Source of the DNA: an uncultured Bacilli bacterium
GTDB lineage: Bacteria; Bacillota_I; Bacilli_A; RF39; UBA660
Direction of reading: 5' to 3'
NCBI GenBank assembly: GCA_949746915.1
Contig: CATKEA010000158.1
Location: forward strand, 1 to 7,060
Length of the DNA: 7,060 nucleotides
The first letter of the stretch is position 1; each line of letters begins with the position of its first letter. The notes beneath the pieces are model-generated. The model had not been told where the DNA came from. It was given only the letters and a program-made list of their open reading frames with translations, and did no database searches. Both the position numbers and the translations under genes were made by a program. Below are positions 1-6,446 of this stretch, piece by piece.

Positions 1-7
1 ATTAATA

Positions 8-13
8 TATAAT
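8..13 (+). promoter_or_regulatory. Possible -10 box (TATAAT) upstream of the comN-rel operon
   Basis: A perfect TATAAT lies about 24 bases before the GTG start of the first gene. It would put transcription start near base 20, giving a very short leader. The matching -35 box would fall outside the window, so only half of the promoter can be judged. In DNA this AT-rich a TATAAT can occur by chance. The call is an inference from position only. Confidence 0.3.
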
Positions 14-36
14 AGAATAATGGAAAGAGTGGTAGT

Positions 37-267
37 GTGGATATGGAGTTTGGTAGTGAAGAGGAATTATATAAAAGATTACTTCCCGCTCTTAGATCAA
101 AAGTTAGAGAGTTGAAGCTTGCTGGTCTTATCATAAAAGAAGAAGAGATTTGGGAAATTTTAAAATCTAAAACTTGGAAAAATAGTCAAGATCTTTCTAT
201 TAATCAGATTGTTAGTGATATTTTTTGTCTTACAATTGAGGAAGTAGAAAGTTTTATAAGGGGGTAA
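37..267 (+). CDS. comN: ComN-family post-transcriptional regulator (small cytosolic protein)
   Basis: This 76-residue acidic protein has no signal peptide or membrane segment. Its pattern matches the Firmicutes ComN/'post-transcriptional regulator' family (PF13797 as I recall it): LxPALRSKVxEL near residues 16-26, then an acidic stretch followed by EIWEIL (37-42), then TWKN (46-49), then a hydrophobic helix with the IVSDIF motif. In Bacillus subtilis ComN acts post-transcriptionally on the comE operon mRNA; whether this homologue has a comparable target is unknown. In-frame stops at 10-15 force a start after base 15. GTG at 37 and ATG at 43 are both possible; the purine-rich GGAAAGAGTGG at 22-32 can serve either, and two residues are at stake. 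It lies 4 nt upstream of rel and its last codons form the rel Shine-Dalgarno, so the two are probably translationally coupled. In B. subtilis comN also lies in the secDF-recJ-apt-relA-dtd neighbourhood, which supports the call. Confidence 0.8.
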   Translation: MDMEFGSEEELYKRLLPALRSKVRELKLAGLIIKEEEIWEILKSKTWKNSQDLSINQIVSDIFCLTIEEVESFIRG

Positions 268-271
268 TTTC

Positions 272-2425
272 ATGTCAAAAAATGAAAAGATAGAAGATAT
301 AGAAGAGCTAATAAAAAGAGCTAGTGTTTACATTCCAGAAGAAGAGAATATAGAACTTATTAGAGAAGCTTATAATTTTGCTGATTTAAAACATAAAGGT
401 CAGTTTAGAAAATCTGGTGAAGGATATATTGTACATCCACTTAATGTAGCACTTATTCTTACTACTATTTATTCTGATACACAGACGATAATGGCAGGTA
501 TATTGCATGATGTTTTAGAAGACTGTGATTGTGATCGAGATGAAATGGAAGAAAAGTTTGGTAAGGAAGTTACTAATTTAGTTTATGGAGTTACTAAATT
601 AGGAAGAATTAACTTTTCAACAGAAAATGAATATTTGATTGAATATTATAAAAAAATTATAGTTGGAATGAGTGAAGATGTTCGTGTTATTATTGTCAAA
701 CTTGCAGATAGATTACATAATATGAGAACTCTTTGGGCTTTATCAGAAGAAAAGCAAAAGAAGATAGCTAAAGAAACAGCAGAGATTTTAGCTCCAATTG
801 CTCATCATTTAGGTATTCATAAAATAAAGAGTGAGTTAGAGGATTTGTCCCTTCGTTATTTAAAACCAGATATTTTTTATGATATTGCTGAAAGACTTAA
901 TAAAACAAAATTAGAAAGAGATAATACTGTTCAAGAGATGCTTCAAGAGGTTTCTGAACTTTTAAATGAACATAATATTCCGCATGAAATAAAGGGTCGT
1001 GCTAAGAGTATTTATAGTATTTATAATAAACTTGATAAAGGTAAAAAGTTCAGTGATATTTTTGATTTGTTAGCTCTTAGAATTTTAGTTGATACAGAGC
1101 AAGAATGTTATTTGGTTTTAGGAATAATTCATTCTAAATTTAAACCAATACCTAAGAGATTTAAAGATTATGTAGCTATGCCAAAACCTAATATGTATCA
1201 GTCACTTCATACAACAGTTTTTGGGATAGATGGATGTTTGTTTGAAATACAGATTAGGACATATAAGATGGATGAGATTGCAGAAAATGGTATAGCATCA
1301 CATTGGGCTTATAAAGAAAATAGAGATGCTGTTGCTAATTTGCAAAATACAACAGAACAAAAACTTCAATTTTTTAAATCGATTATTGAGTTAAATGAAG
1401 ATAAAATGAGTAGTGAAGAATTTGTTAATAGTGTAAAAAATGAAGTTTTGAATAATAATATTTATTGTTTTACTCCAAAGGGAGATATTATTGAACTACC
1501 AAAGGATGCAACTCCAATTGATTTTGCTTATAAGGTTCATACAAGGGTTGGAGAAACAATGGTTGGAGCACTGGTAAATAATTATATTGTGCCACTTGAT
1601 TATAAACTTTCTAATAATGATATAGTAAAAATTAATACAAATAAAAATTCTAAAGGTCCATCTAAAGAATGGATAAATATTGTTAAAAGTACACAAACTA
1701 GAAATAAAATTAGAGCCTTTTTTACAAAAAGTGAAAAGGAAGTTTATTTAGAACGAGGTAAGGAAGCATTAGAAAAAGAATTAAGGAGAAGAAAGTTATC
1801 TTTTAGTGAGTTTTTTACTTCTGAAAATATGAATAAAATTAAGAATGAGTTACATGTTGATGATCAAGATGATCTATATTTACAAGTTGGAAATGGTAAA
1901 CATGCGGCTGGTTCTGTTGTCAATTTGATTTATAAAAGGGAAGAAGATAAACCAGTTTTAAAAAAAGTTAATGTTAAAAGCACTTTAAGTGATGCTGATA
2001 TTGTAGTAGATGGTATCGATAAAGTTAAAGTAAATCTTGCTAATTGTTGTAATCCTTTGCCAGGTGATGAAATTATTGGATATATTTCTAAAGGTAATGG
2101 AATAAGTGTTCATAGAAGACATTGTCATAATTTAGAGTATTTGGATGAACGTGTTATACCAGTTTATTGGAATAAAGAGACAAGTGATAAGTATTTAACA
2201 ATTATCTTGATTCATACTTCAACGAAAGATTATAAACTTATTGATATGTTACAAAAAGTTAATATGTTTGATATTCATGTAGAAAGTTTTAGGACAATAC
2301 CGAAGGCTGATGATACAATTTATGAAGTTAATATGTATGTAAAGAGTGTTTGTCATTTGACTAAAGTTATTAGAGAATTAGAAAAACTTGAATATGTTAT
2401 AAGAATAGAGAGGGCGATTAGATAA
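272..2425 (+). CDS. rel: Bifunctional (p)ppGpp synthetase/hydrolase Rel (RelA/SpoT homologue)
   Basis: A full-length 717-residue long RSH enzyme that makes (p)ppGpp from ATP and GDP/GTP and degrades it, setting the stringent response on the ribosome. The N-terminal HD hydrolase looks intact: R46, H55, H79-D80, E83-D84 and D146 in ADRLHNMRTL. The synthetase follows at about 240-350, with GR at 242-243, D265, RFKDY at 296-300, the YQSLHTT loop around 309-315 and catalytic E325 in EIQIRT. The RFKD motif is the RxKD type of bifunctional Rel/SpoT enzymes; monofunctional RelA has ExDD there. A TGS domain spans about 396-456, a helical region follows, and a zinc-finger/conserved-cysteine domain includes C592-C593 and H617-C618. 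A C-terminal ACT/RRM domain covers about 640-717. AAGGGGGT at 258-265 gives ideal spacing to the ATG. The gene starts 4 nt after comN and overlaps dtd by one base. Nothing appears truncated. Confidence 0.97.
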   Translation: MSKNEKIEDIEELIKRASVYIPEEENIELIREAYNFADLKHKGQFRKSGEGYIVHPLNVALILTTIYSDTQTIMAGILHDVLEDCDCDRDEMEEKFGKEVTNLVYGVTKLGRINFSTENEYLIEYYKKIIVGMSEDVRVIIVKLADRLHNMRTLWALSEEKQKKIAKETAEILAPIAHHLGIHKIKSELEDLSLRYLKPDIFYDIAERLNKTKLERDNTVQEMLQEVSELLNEHNIPHEIKGRAKSIYSIYNKLDKGKKFSDIFDLLALRILVDTEQECYLVLGIIHSKFKPIPKRFKDYVAMPKPNMYQSLHTTVFGIDGCLFEIQIRTYKMDEIAENGIASHWAYKENRDAVANLQNTTEQKLQFFKSIIELNEDKMSSEEFVNSVKNEVLNNNIYCFTPKGDIIELPKDATPIDFAYKVHTRVGETMVGALVNNYIVPLDYKLSNNDIVKINTNKNSKGPSKEWINIVKSTQTRNKIRAFFTKSEKEVYLERGKEALEKELRRRKLSFSEFFTSENMNKIKNELHVDDQDDLYLQVGNGKHAAGSVVNLIYKREEDKPVLKKVNVKSTLSDADIVVDGIDKVKVNLANCCNPLPGDEIIGYISKGNGISVHRRHCHNLEYLDERVIPVYWNKETSDKYLTIILIHTSTKDYKLIDMLQKVNMFDIHVESFRTIPKADDTIYEVNMYVKSVCHLTKVIRELEKLEYVIRIERAIR

Positions 2426-2865
2426 TGAGAGTGATTGTACAAAGAGTTCTAGAAGCAAGTGTTCAAGTAGCAGGAGAAACAGTTGGTAAAATAGATAAAG
2501 GTTTTATGCTTCTTGTTGGGTTTACTGATAAAGATAATAATGATACTATTAAAAAGATGGTTGATAAAATTTTAAAACTTCGAGTTTTTGATGATGAAAA
2601 TGGTGTTATGAATAAATCAATTTTGGATATACCTGATACTAAAATTTTATCAGTGTCACAGTTTACGCTTTATGCGGATACAACGAAGGGAAATAGACCT
2701 AGTTATATTAAGGCTTTAAGAGGTGAAGAAGCAATAAAACTTTATGATTATTTCAATCAAGTATTGTCTAATTATATAACTGTTCAGACGGGGATATTTG
2801 GTGCTGATATGAAGGTACATTTAGTTAATGATGGACCAATAACTATTACTTTGGAAAGAGAGTGA
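2425..2865 (+). CDS. dtd: D-aminoacyl-tRNA deacylase
   Basis: A 146-residue cytosolic enzyme of the usual Dtd length. It hydrolyses D-amino acids (and glycine mischarged on tRNA-Ala) from tRNA, keeping them out of protein. Both family signatures are present: SQFTLYAD at 78-85 followed by KGNRPSY (88-94), and the C-terminal NDGPIT at 135-140, whose Gly137-Pro138 is the cross-subunit Gly-cisPro chirality filter of the homodimer. The N-terminus MRVIVQRV is also typical. Its ATG shares the A of the preceding rel TAA (TAATG), and AGAGAGGG at 2407-2414 is a good Shine-Dalgarno, so it should be co-translated with rel. The rel-dtd adjacency is widely conserved in Firmicutes. The gene ends in TGA and is in the same frame as the next gene, with only three sense codons between them; the usual Dtd length argues that TGA is a real stop. 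Confidence 0.96.
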   Translation: MRVIVQRVLEASVQVAGETVGKIDKGFMLLVGFTDKDNNDTIKKMVDKILKLRVFDDENGVMNKSILDIPDTKILSVSQFTLYADTTKGNRPSYIKALRGEEAIKLYDYFNQVLSNYITVQTGIFGADMKVHLVNDGPITITLERE

Positions 2866-2874
2866 TTTTATATT

Positions 2875-3933
2875 ATGAAAAATAAGTTGAATTTCAAACT
2901 TCTTAATTTGTTAATTTTGATGGTTATTCTTTATATTTTTATTAAAACTTCTGGTTATTGGAGTGGAATTCTTATAAGAATATGGAATATTTCTTTGCCA
3001 TTTTTGCTTGCTTTTGTTTTTGCTTATATTCTTCATCCTTTTGTTAAGAAACTTGAGGAGAAGGGGGTTAGAAAGAATTTAGCAACTTTTATAACGCTTG
3101 CTGTTTTCTTTGTCTTGATAATTGGAATTATTTGGTTAACATTACCAGTTATATATGAGCAATTGGTATTATTTAGTAAATCAATTGTTCAGGTTATTAC
3201 AGATTTATCTAGTAAGTATGATTTAAATTTAGGAGAGTATCAAAAAACAATTACTGATATGTTGAATGAACTTATAAAGGATATTGGTTCTTATTTATCT
3301 AGTGGTACAATTAGTTTTGTAAATACTAGTATTAAAGTTTTAACTAATACAATAATTGTTATAATTGTTGGTATTTATTTTCTTACAGATATGGATAATA
3401 TTAGAAAAAGTATTAAGACTTTTTTTAAAAGATGTAGTAAGCAGAGTTATAATTTAGTTAAAAGAATGGATCATGAAATAGGTAATTATTTTCATGGACT
3501 TGCTATTTTTATGGTAGTTCAGTTTGTTGAATATTCATTTCTTTTTTGGATAGTTGGTCATCCAAACTGGTTACTTCTTGGAACTCTTGCTTGTATAACG
3601 ACAGTCATTCCATACTTTGGAGGATTAATCACAAATATTATAGCAGTTATTACAGCAAGTGTTATTTCAACCCCATTATTTATTTTTACTTTAGTTATAA
3701 CTTTGATTTTTCCAAATGTTGATGGATATATTATTTCTCCTAGAATATATGGAAAAACAAATAATATTAATCCAGTAGTAGTTATTTTTATTGCAGCAGC
3801 TTTCAGTAGTATATTTGGTATTGTTGGTATTGCAATAGCACTTCCATCATATATTTTGATGCGTTGTTTCTTTGAAGCTTATTGGGATGATATAAAAGAA
3901 AAGTTAGAGGAAGTAAAAGATAATTCTATTTAG
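2875..3933 (+). CDS. AI-2E family transporter (multi-pass membrane protein, PF01594)
   Basis: A 352-residue integral membrane protein of usual family length. Hydrophobic segments lie at about 8-24, 33-54, 68-92, 152-171, 207-226, 231-262, 264-282 and 299-330, with a long amphipathic region at about 95-150 between the third and fourth. Family hallmarks are the PYFGG motif at 246-250 followed by ITNIIAV, and the C-terminal SPRIYGKTNNINPV (288-301) before a Gly/Ala-rich last helix pair. The family is named after E. coli TqsA, reported to export autoinducer-2, but other members act as cation/proton antiporters, so the substrate cannot be assigned and no quorum-sensing role should be inferred. It starts 9 nt after dtd; AGAGAGTGAT at 2857-2866 overlaps the dtd stop and serves as Shine-Dalgarno. 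It is the last gene of the operon, before the terminator at 3940-3976. Confidence 0.88.
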   Translation: MKNKLNFKLLNLLILMVILYIFIKTSGYWSGILIRIWNISLPFLLAFVFAYILHPFVKKLEEKGVRKNLATFITLAVFFVLIIGIIWLTLPVIYEQLVLFSKSIVQVITDLSSKYDLNLGEYQKTITDMLNELIKDIGSYLSSGTISFVNTSIKVLTNTIIVIIVGIYFLTDMDNIRKSIKTFFKRCSKQSYNLVKRMDHEIGNYFHGLAIFMVVQFVEYSFLFWIVGHPNWLLLGTLACITTVIPYFGGLITNIIAVITASVISTPLFIFTLVITLIFPNVDGYIISPRIYGKTNNINPVVVIFIAAAFSSIFGIVGIAIALPSYILMRCFFEAYWDDIKEKLEEVKDNSI

Positions 3934-3939
3934 TAAATT

Positions 3940-3976
3940 AGAGATTGGAATATTAATTTATTTTAATCTCTTTTTT
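3940..3976 (+). terminator. Intrinsic terminator of the comN-rel-dtd-transporter operon
   Basis: The arm at 3940-3952 (AGAGATTGGAATA) pairs with 3959-3971 (TATTTTAATCTCT), giving 13 pairs including two G-U, closed by a 6-base loop. A run of T follows immediately to 3976. It begins 6 bases after the transporter stop codon and precedes a separate promoter, so it marks the operon boundary. Confidence 0.85.
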
Positions 3977-4018
3977 ATATTGAAAGAAGATAGTTGATGT
4001 TGGTATTTTATAATAAGA

Positions 4019-4047
4019 TTGTTATAAGTATTTATTTTTGATATAAT
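4019..4047 (+). promoter_or_regulatory. Sigma-A-type promoter of the surface-protein gene
   Basis: TTGTTA at 4019-4024 (4 of 6 to TTGACA) and a perfect TATAAT at 4042-4047 are separated by exactly 17 bp. Transcription would start near 4054, leaving a leader of about 35 nt. That leader contains the Shine-Dalgarno GTGAGGGT at 4073-4080, 8 nt before the ATG at 4089. It sits just after the upstream terminator, as expected for an independent unit. No operator-like palindrome is evident. Confidence 0.7.
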
Positions 4048-4088
4048 ATGAAATATAAAGAGATAAAAAATAGTGAGGGTAAAGTATA

Positions 4089-4538
4089 ATGAAAAAAAAT
4101 AATTTTGTAATGTTAAAGAGACCCTTTAATAAGAAGATGGCATTGTTATTAATTATTTTATTTTTGATATTAGGAACAAGCTTTGCTTTGTGGCAATTAA
4201 CTTTAATTCAAACATCAACTAATGTAGTTACTACTGCTTGTTTTAAATTAAATTTTAATGAAAAGGATGATATTAATTTGGAGAATGCTTATCCAATAAG
4301 TGATGAAGAGGCTAAACAGTTAACTCCATATATATTTACGATAGAAAATGTTTGTAGTACTACAGCTTATTATCAAATAAATTTAGAGGAATTAGAAACA
4401 GAATTGAAAAAGTTAGATAATCGCTATATTAAAGTATCATTAAATAATAGTAAGGGAAAGATTTTAAATACTTATATTGAGGTAAGTCCAACTTTGAATG
4501 ATGCAACAATATCTCATAAATTGACAAGTGGGTGTTGA
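4089..4538 (+). CDS. N-terminal part of an exported TasA/camelysin-like surface protein, cut by a frameshift
   Basis: A 149-residue frame with a basic N-terminus (K2, K3, K10, R11, K15, K16) and a hydrophobic helix at about 17-38. The helix ends in GTSFALWQ, which could be a signal-peptide cleavage site after Ala33 or an uncleaved anchor. The rest is a beta-rich domain with C51 and C89 and the stretches NLENAYPISDEE (63-74) and PYIFTIENVC (80-89). I associate this pattern (SFALW, then TACF, then YPxxDEE) with TasA/camelysin-like secreted proteins; the family name is tentative. The frame ends at TGA in the middle of that domain, right after TSGC. The next frame begins LRNNEIKTYELRLW and reads as its direct continuation, so this is probably the 5' part of a single broken gene. 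The start is supported by a good Shine-Dalgarno and promoter. Codons 2-4 contain an A8 run at 4092-4099. Confidence 0.75.
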   Translation: MKKNNFVMLKRPFNKKMALLLIILFLILGTSFALWQLTLIQTSTNVVTTACFKLNFNEKDDINLENAYPISDEEAKQLTPYIFTIENVCSTTAYYQINLEELETELKKLDNRYIKVSLNNSKGKILNTYIEVSPTLNDATISHKLTSGC

Positions 4539-4547
4539 GAAATAATG
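4530..4547 (+). other. Frameshift point between the two halves of the surface-protein gene
   Basis: The upstream frame reads GGG TGT TGA and stops. The downstream frame reads GTG TTG AGA AAT from 4532, a shift equivalent to one missing base. Restoring one T (TGTTGAG to TGTTTGAG) gives Cys-Leu-Arg-Asn with no interruption and a fused product of 725 residues. The downstream half carries beta-helix repeats that belong outside the cell but has no export signal of its own, and there is no convincing Shine-Dalgarno before its GTG. Both points favour one gene with an indel over two genes. The indel may be a real mutation or a sequencing/assembly error. Confidence 0.75.
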
Positions 4548-6265
4548 AGATAAAAACATATGAACTTAGACTATGGTTAGATGAAAATACTTTAGCAACT
4601 GATGAGGTTATGAATGCAATTATAAAAAGTAAAATAACAGTTATTGCAGTTCACAAGGAAGATGTTGAAAACGAATTACGAATAGAAAGTAGATCACTTA
4701 ATGAAACATTTAGTAAAGTAGAAGAGACGTTTGAGTTTAAGGGAATAAGTAAAGATTATGATATTATTGAATATAGTGAAGACAATATTACATATCATCC
4801 AATTGATGTTCAAGGTAAGGAAGTTATCAAGTTAAGAACTTATAAAAAAGATGGTACATATACAATGTATTTTAAAGATGAAGTAGGTAATATTGTAGAA
4901 AGTACTATAGAAACTACAAAATTGGATCAAGACATACCAATAGTAAATGCAAGTGTTACAGAACAGCAAGATGGAATTTTAATTAATGCTAGTAAATCTA
5001 GTGATGTGAAAAGTGGTATTAAAACCTATTATTATAAATTAGATCAAAATGAATATATAGAAAGTACAAGTTTTAATAAAATATTTACTGGTTTATCTGA
5101 TGGAAGCTATGAAGTAACTATAAAGATAGAGGATAACGCTTTAAATATGAGTGAAGAAAAAGTATTTAAAGTTGTTGTTGCTTATCAACGTGTTTATATT
5201 TCTAGTACAGGAAATGATATAACTGGTGTTGGCTCAGAGGATAATCCATATGCTACATTACAAAGAGGTTATGATAAGGTAAAAAGTGGTGGTGAAATAC
5301 TTCTTTTGTCTGATTTAATTGTTAATAGTACAACAAATATGACTATAACAGATAAGAAGGTTATTTTAAAAAGTAATGGAGAAAATATTTATTCTGTAAG
5401 TAGGGCAACTAATTTTACATTAGGAGTTTTGAATGTAACTAATGTTAATAATGTAACATTAGAGAATATTAAATTTGATGGAAATAATGTATCTTCAACT
5501 TTTCCTCTTATTTTTACAGATAATTCTATACTAAATTTAGCGGCAAATGTTTCTCTTACAAAAAATATTTTGCATACAGTGTCTAATGATTTTGGTGGTG
5601 GTGCAGTATTTGCATCAAATAATAGTACTATTAATATTAATGGAGCTTCTATTATGGATAATCAAGTTTTAGGTAAAACAAATTGTGGTCGTGGAGGAGG
5701 TATTTTTAGTATTGACTCTGTTTTAAATATCAATAGTGGTTCTATATCTAATAATTCTGTAATTAGTGGTACTAATAATCAGGGTGGAGGAATATTTGTT
5801 TTTCGATCTACTTTAAATATTAATGATGGTTCTGTATCTAATAACTCTGTATCTAATGGTACTAACAATCAAGGTGGTGGAATATTTGCTGTTTCGTCTA
5901 GTGTAATAATGAGAGGTGGTAGTGTTTCTTACAATGATGTTTCTACAACTAGTTTAAGTGGTGGAGGAGGTATTTGGCTTAGTAATGGAGATTTTACGAT
6001 GAATGGTGGTCTTATTTCATTTAATACTGCAAATTATGGTGGTGGTTTTTGGGGATTAGGTAATGATGGAACAACTTCTGTGAATATTTTGGGTGGAGCT
6101 ATTAACAAAAACACAGCTACACGTCAAGGTGGTGGATTTGGAGCTGAAAAGATGTCAACTGGAACGATGATTGTAACTCTTAAATCATCTCTTATTACAG
6201 ATAATATAGCACCTACTGCTGCTGATATTAATATTCTTGATGGTGTACAAGTTAATTATCAGTAA
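4532..6265 (+). CDS. C-terminal part of the surface protein: Ig-like domains plus right-handed beta-helix repeats (adhesin-like)
   Basis: A 577-residue frame overlapping the previous one by 7 nt in the -1 frame. Residues 1-42 (TYELRLWLDENT, then KITVIAV) look like the end of the TasA-like domain begun upstream. Residues about 62-130 and 131-217 look like two Ig/fibronectin-III-like beta-sandwiches; the second has SGIKTYYYKLD and then LSDGSYEVTIKIEDNALN, typical of bacterial surface proteins. From 219 (VYISSTGND, then GSEDNPYATLQ) a right-handed beta-helix begins, rich in Asn, Ser, Thr and Gly, with GGG-aromatic turns at 355, 388, 418, 448, 478, 503 and 533. Several of these turns are exactly 30 residues apart. 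There is no enzyme motif I can defend, no LPXTG signal and no C-terminal membrane helix, so surface retention would rest on the N-terminal helix encoded by the upstream frame. A role in adhesion or host/glycan contact is inference from fold type. The annotated GTG start is unlikely to be a genuine start. Confidence 0.75.
   Translation: MLRNNEIKTYELRLWLDENTLATDEVMNAIIKSKITVIAVHKEDVENELRIESRSLNETFSKVEETFEFKGISKDYDIIEYSEDNITYHPIDVQGKEVIKLRTYKKDGTYTMYFKDEVGNIVESTIETTKLDQDIPIVNASVTEQQDGILINASKSSDVKSGIKTYYYKLDQNEYIESTSFNKIFTGLSDGSYEVTIKIEDNALNMSEEKVFKVVVAYQRVYISSTGNDITGVGSEDNPYATLQRGYDKVKSGGEILLLSDLIVNSTTNMTITDKKVILKSNGENIYSVSRATNFTLGVLNVTNVNNVTLENIKFDGNNVSSTFPLIFTDNSILNLAANVSLTKNILHTVSNDFGGGAVFASNNSTININGASIMDNQVLGKTNCGRGGGIFSIDSVLNINSGSISNNSVISGTNNQGGGIFVFRSTLNINDGSVSNNSVSNGTNNQGGGIFAVSSSVIMRGGSVSYNDVSTTSLSGGGGIWLSNGDFTMNGGLISFNTANYGGGFWGLGNDGTTSVNILGGAINKNTATRQGGGFGAEKMSTGTMIVTLKSSLITDNIAPTAADINILDGVQVNYQ
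5693..5968 (+). repeat. In-gene 90-bp repeats encoding GGGIF beta-helix rungs
   Basis: GGG followed by I and F/W recurs at protein residues 388, 418, 448 and 478, an exact 30-residue (90-bp) period. The best pair of DNA copies is 5714-5797 and 5804-5887, identical at about 68 of 84 positions by hand count, with many of the differences silent. Both encode LNIN-x-GS-[IV]-SNNSV, then GTNNQGGGIF. More divergent rungs lie on both sides (5594 and about 6038-6140). This is internal protein repetition, possibly from recent duplication, and not a mobile or CRISPR repeat. Confidence 0.8.
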
Positions 6266-6285
6266 TGGATGATGTTGTTTATAAT
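6256..6285 (+). promoter_or_regulatory. Weak promoter candidate at the end of the surface-protein gene
   Basis: TTATCA at 6256-6261 (4 of 6 to TTGACA) and a perfect TATAAT at 6280-6285 are 18 bp apart, overlapping the stop codon at 6263-6265. A transcript from about 6292 would run into the terminator at 6390-6423. That would give either a small RNA of about 130 nt or, by read-through, an mRNA for rnhB. Chance occurrence is quite possible in such AT-rich sequence. Confidence 0.25.
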
Positions 6286-6389
6286 AAAATTATTGATAAG
6301 TTAATTGTTTAATAAGAAAATATTGTAGTTGTTTATTTAGTTTTGTGTTAACTATGATTGAAACGTGATATGGGTTTATAAATAAAAAT

Positions 6390-6423
6390 GAAAAGAATAA
6401 ATTTGCTTTTATTCTTTTCTTTT
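6390..6423 (+). terminator. Intrinsic terminator between the surface-protein gene and rnhB
   Basis: The arm at 6390-6401 (GAAAAGAATAAA) pairs perfectly with 6408-6419 (TTTATTCTTTTC), making a 12-bp stem with a 6-base loop, followed by TTTT to 6423. The stem is almost entirely A-T, so its strength is uncertain, but the perfect pairing plus T run is the usual form in this genome (compare 3940-3976). It should end the surface-protein transcript. It lies only 23 bases before the rnhB start, so rnhB expression from upstream would have to pass it. Confidence 0.75.
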
Positions 6424-6446
6424 GGTAAGATTATTTTGGTGATACT

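Noticed and set aside
1496..1696. 66-codon open frame on the minus strand
   Set aside because: It lies wholly inside the TGS-coding part of rel, its translation is a low-complexity Ile/Phe/Cys-rich shadow, and it has no ribosome binding site.
2875..3933. Evidence for AI-2 quorum sensing in this organism
   Set aside because: The family name comes from one member; others are ion antiporters, and no luxS or lsr genes are in the window.
4526..4540. Programmed -1 ribosomal frameshift joining the two surface-protein frames
   Set aside because: The direction (-1) fits, but there is no X XXY YYZ slippery heptamer at the junction and I see no strong stem-loop just downstream. A lost base explains it more simply.
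5693..5968. CRISPR-like periodic repeats
   Set aside because: The 90-bp units are coding, diverge with many silent changes and have no unique spacers between identical direct repeats. They are protein repeats.
6265..6312. 15-codon frame starting from TAATG at the end of the surface-protein gene
   Set aside because: The overlapping start is suggestive of coupling, but the frame is very short, resembles nothing I know and has no Shine-Dalgarno fitted to it.
6329..6358. TTGTTT, 18 bp, TATGAT as an rnhB promoter
   Set aside because: The -35 matches at only three of six positions, and the strong hairpin terminator at 6390-6423 lies between it and rnhB, so it is not supported as a distinct feature.
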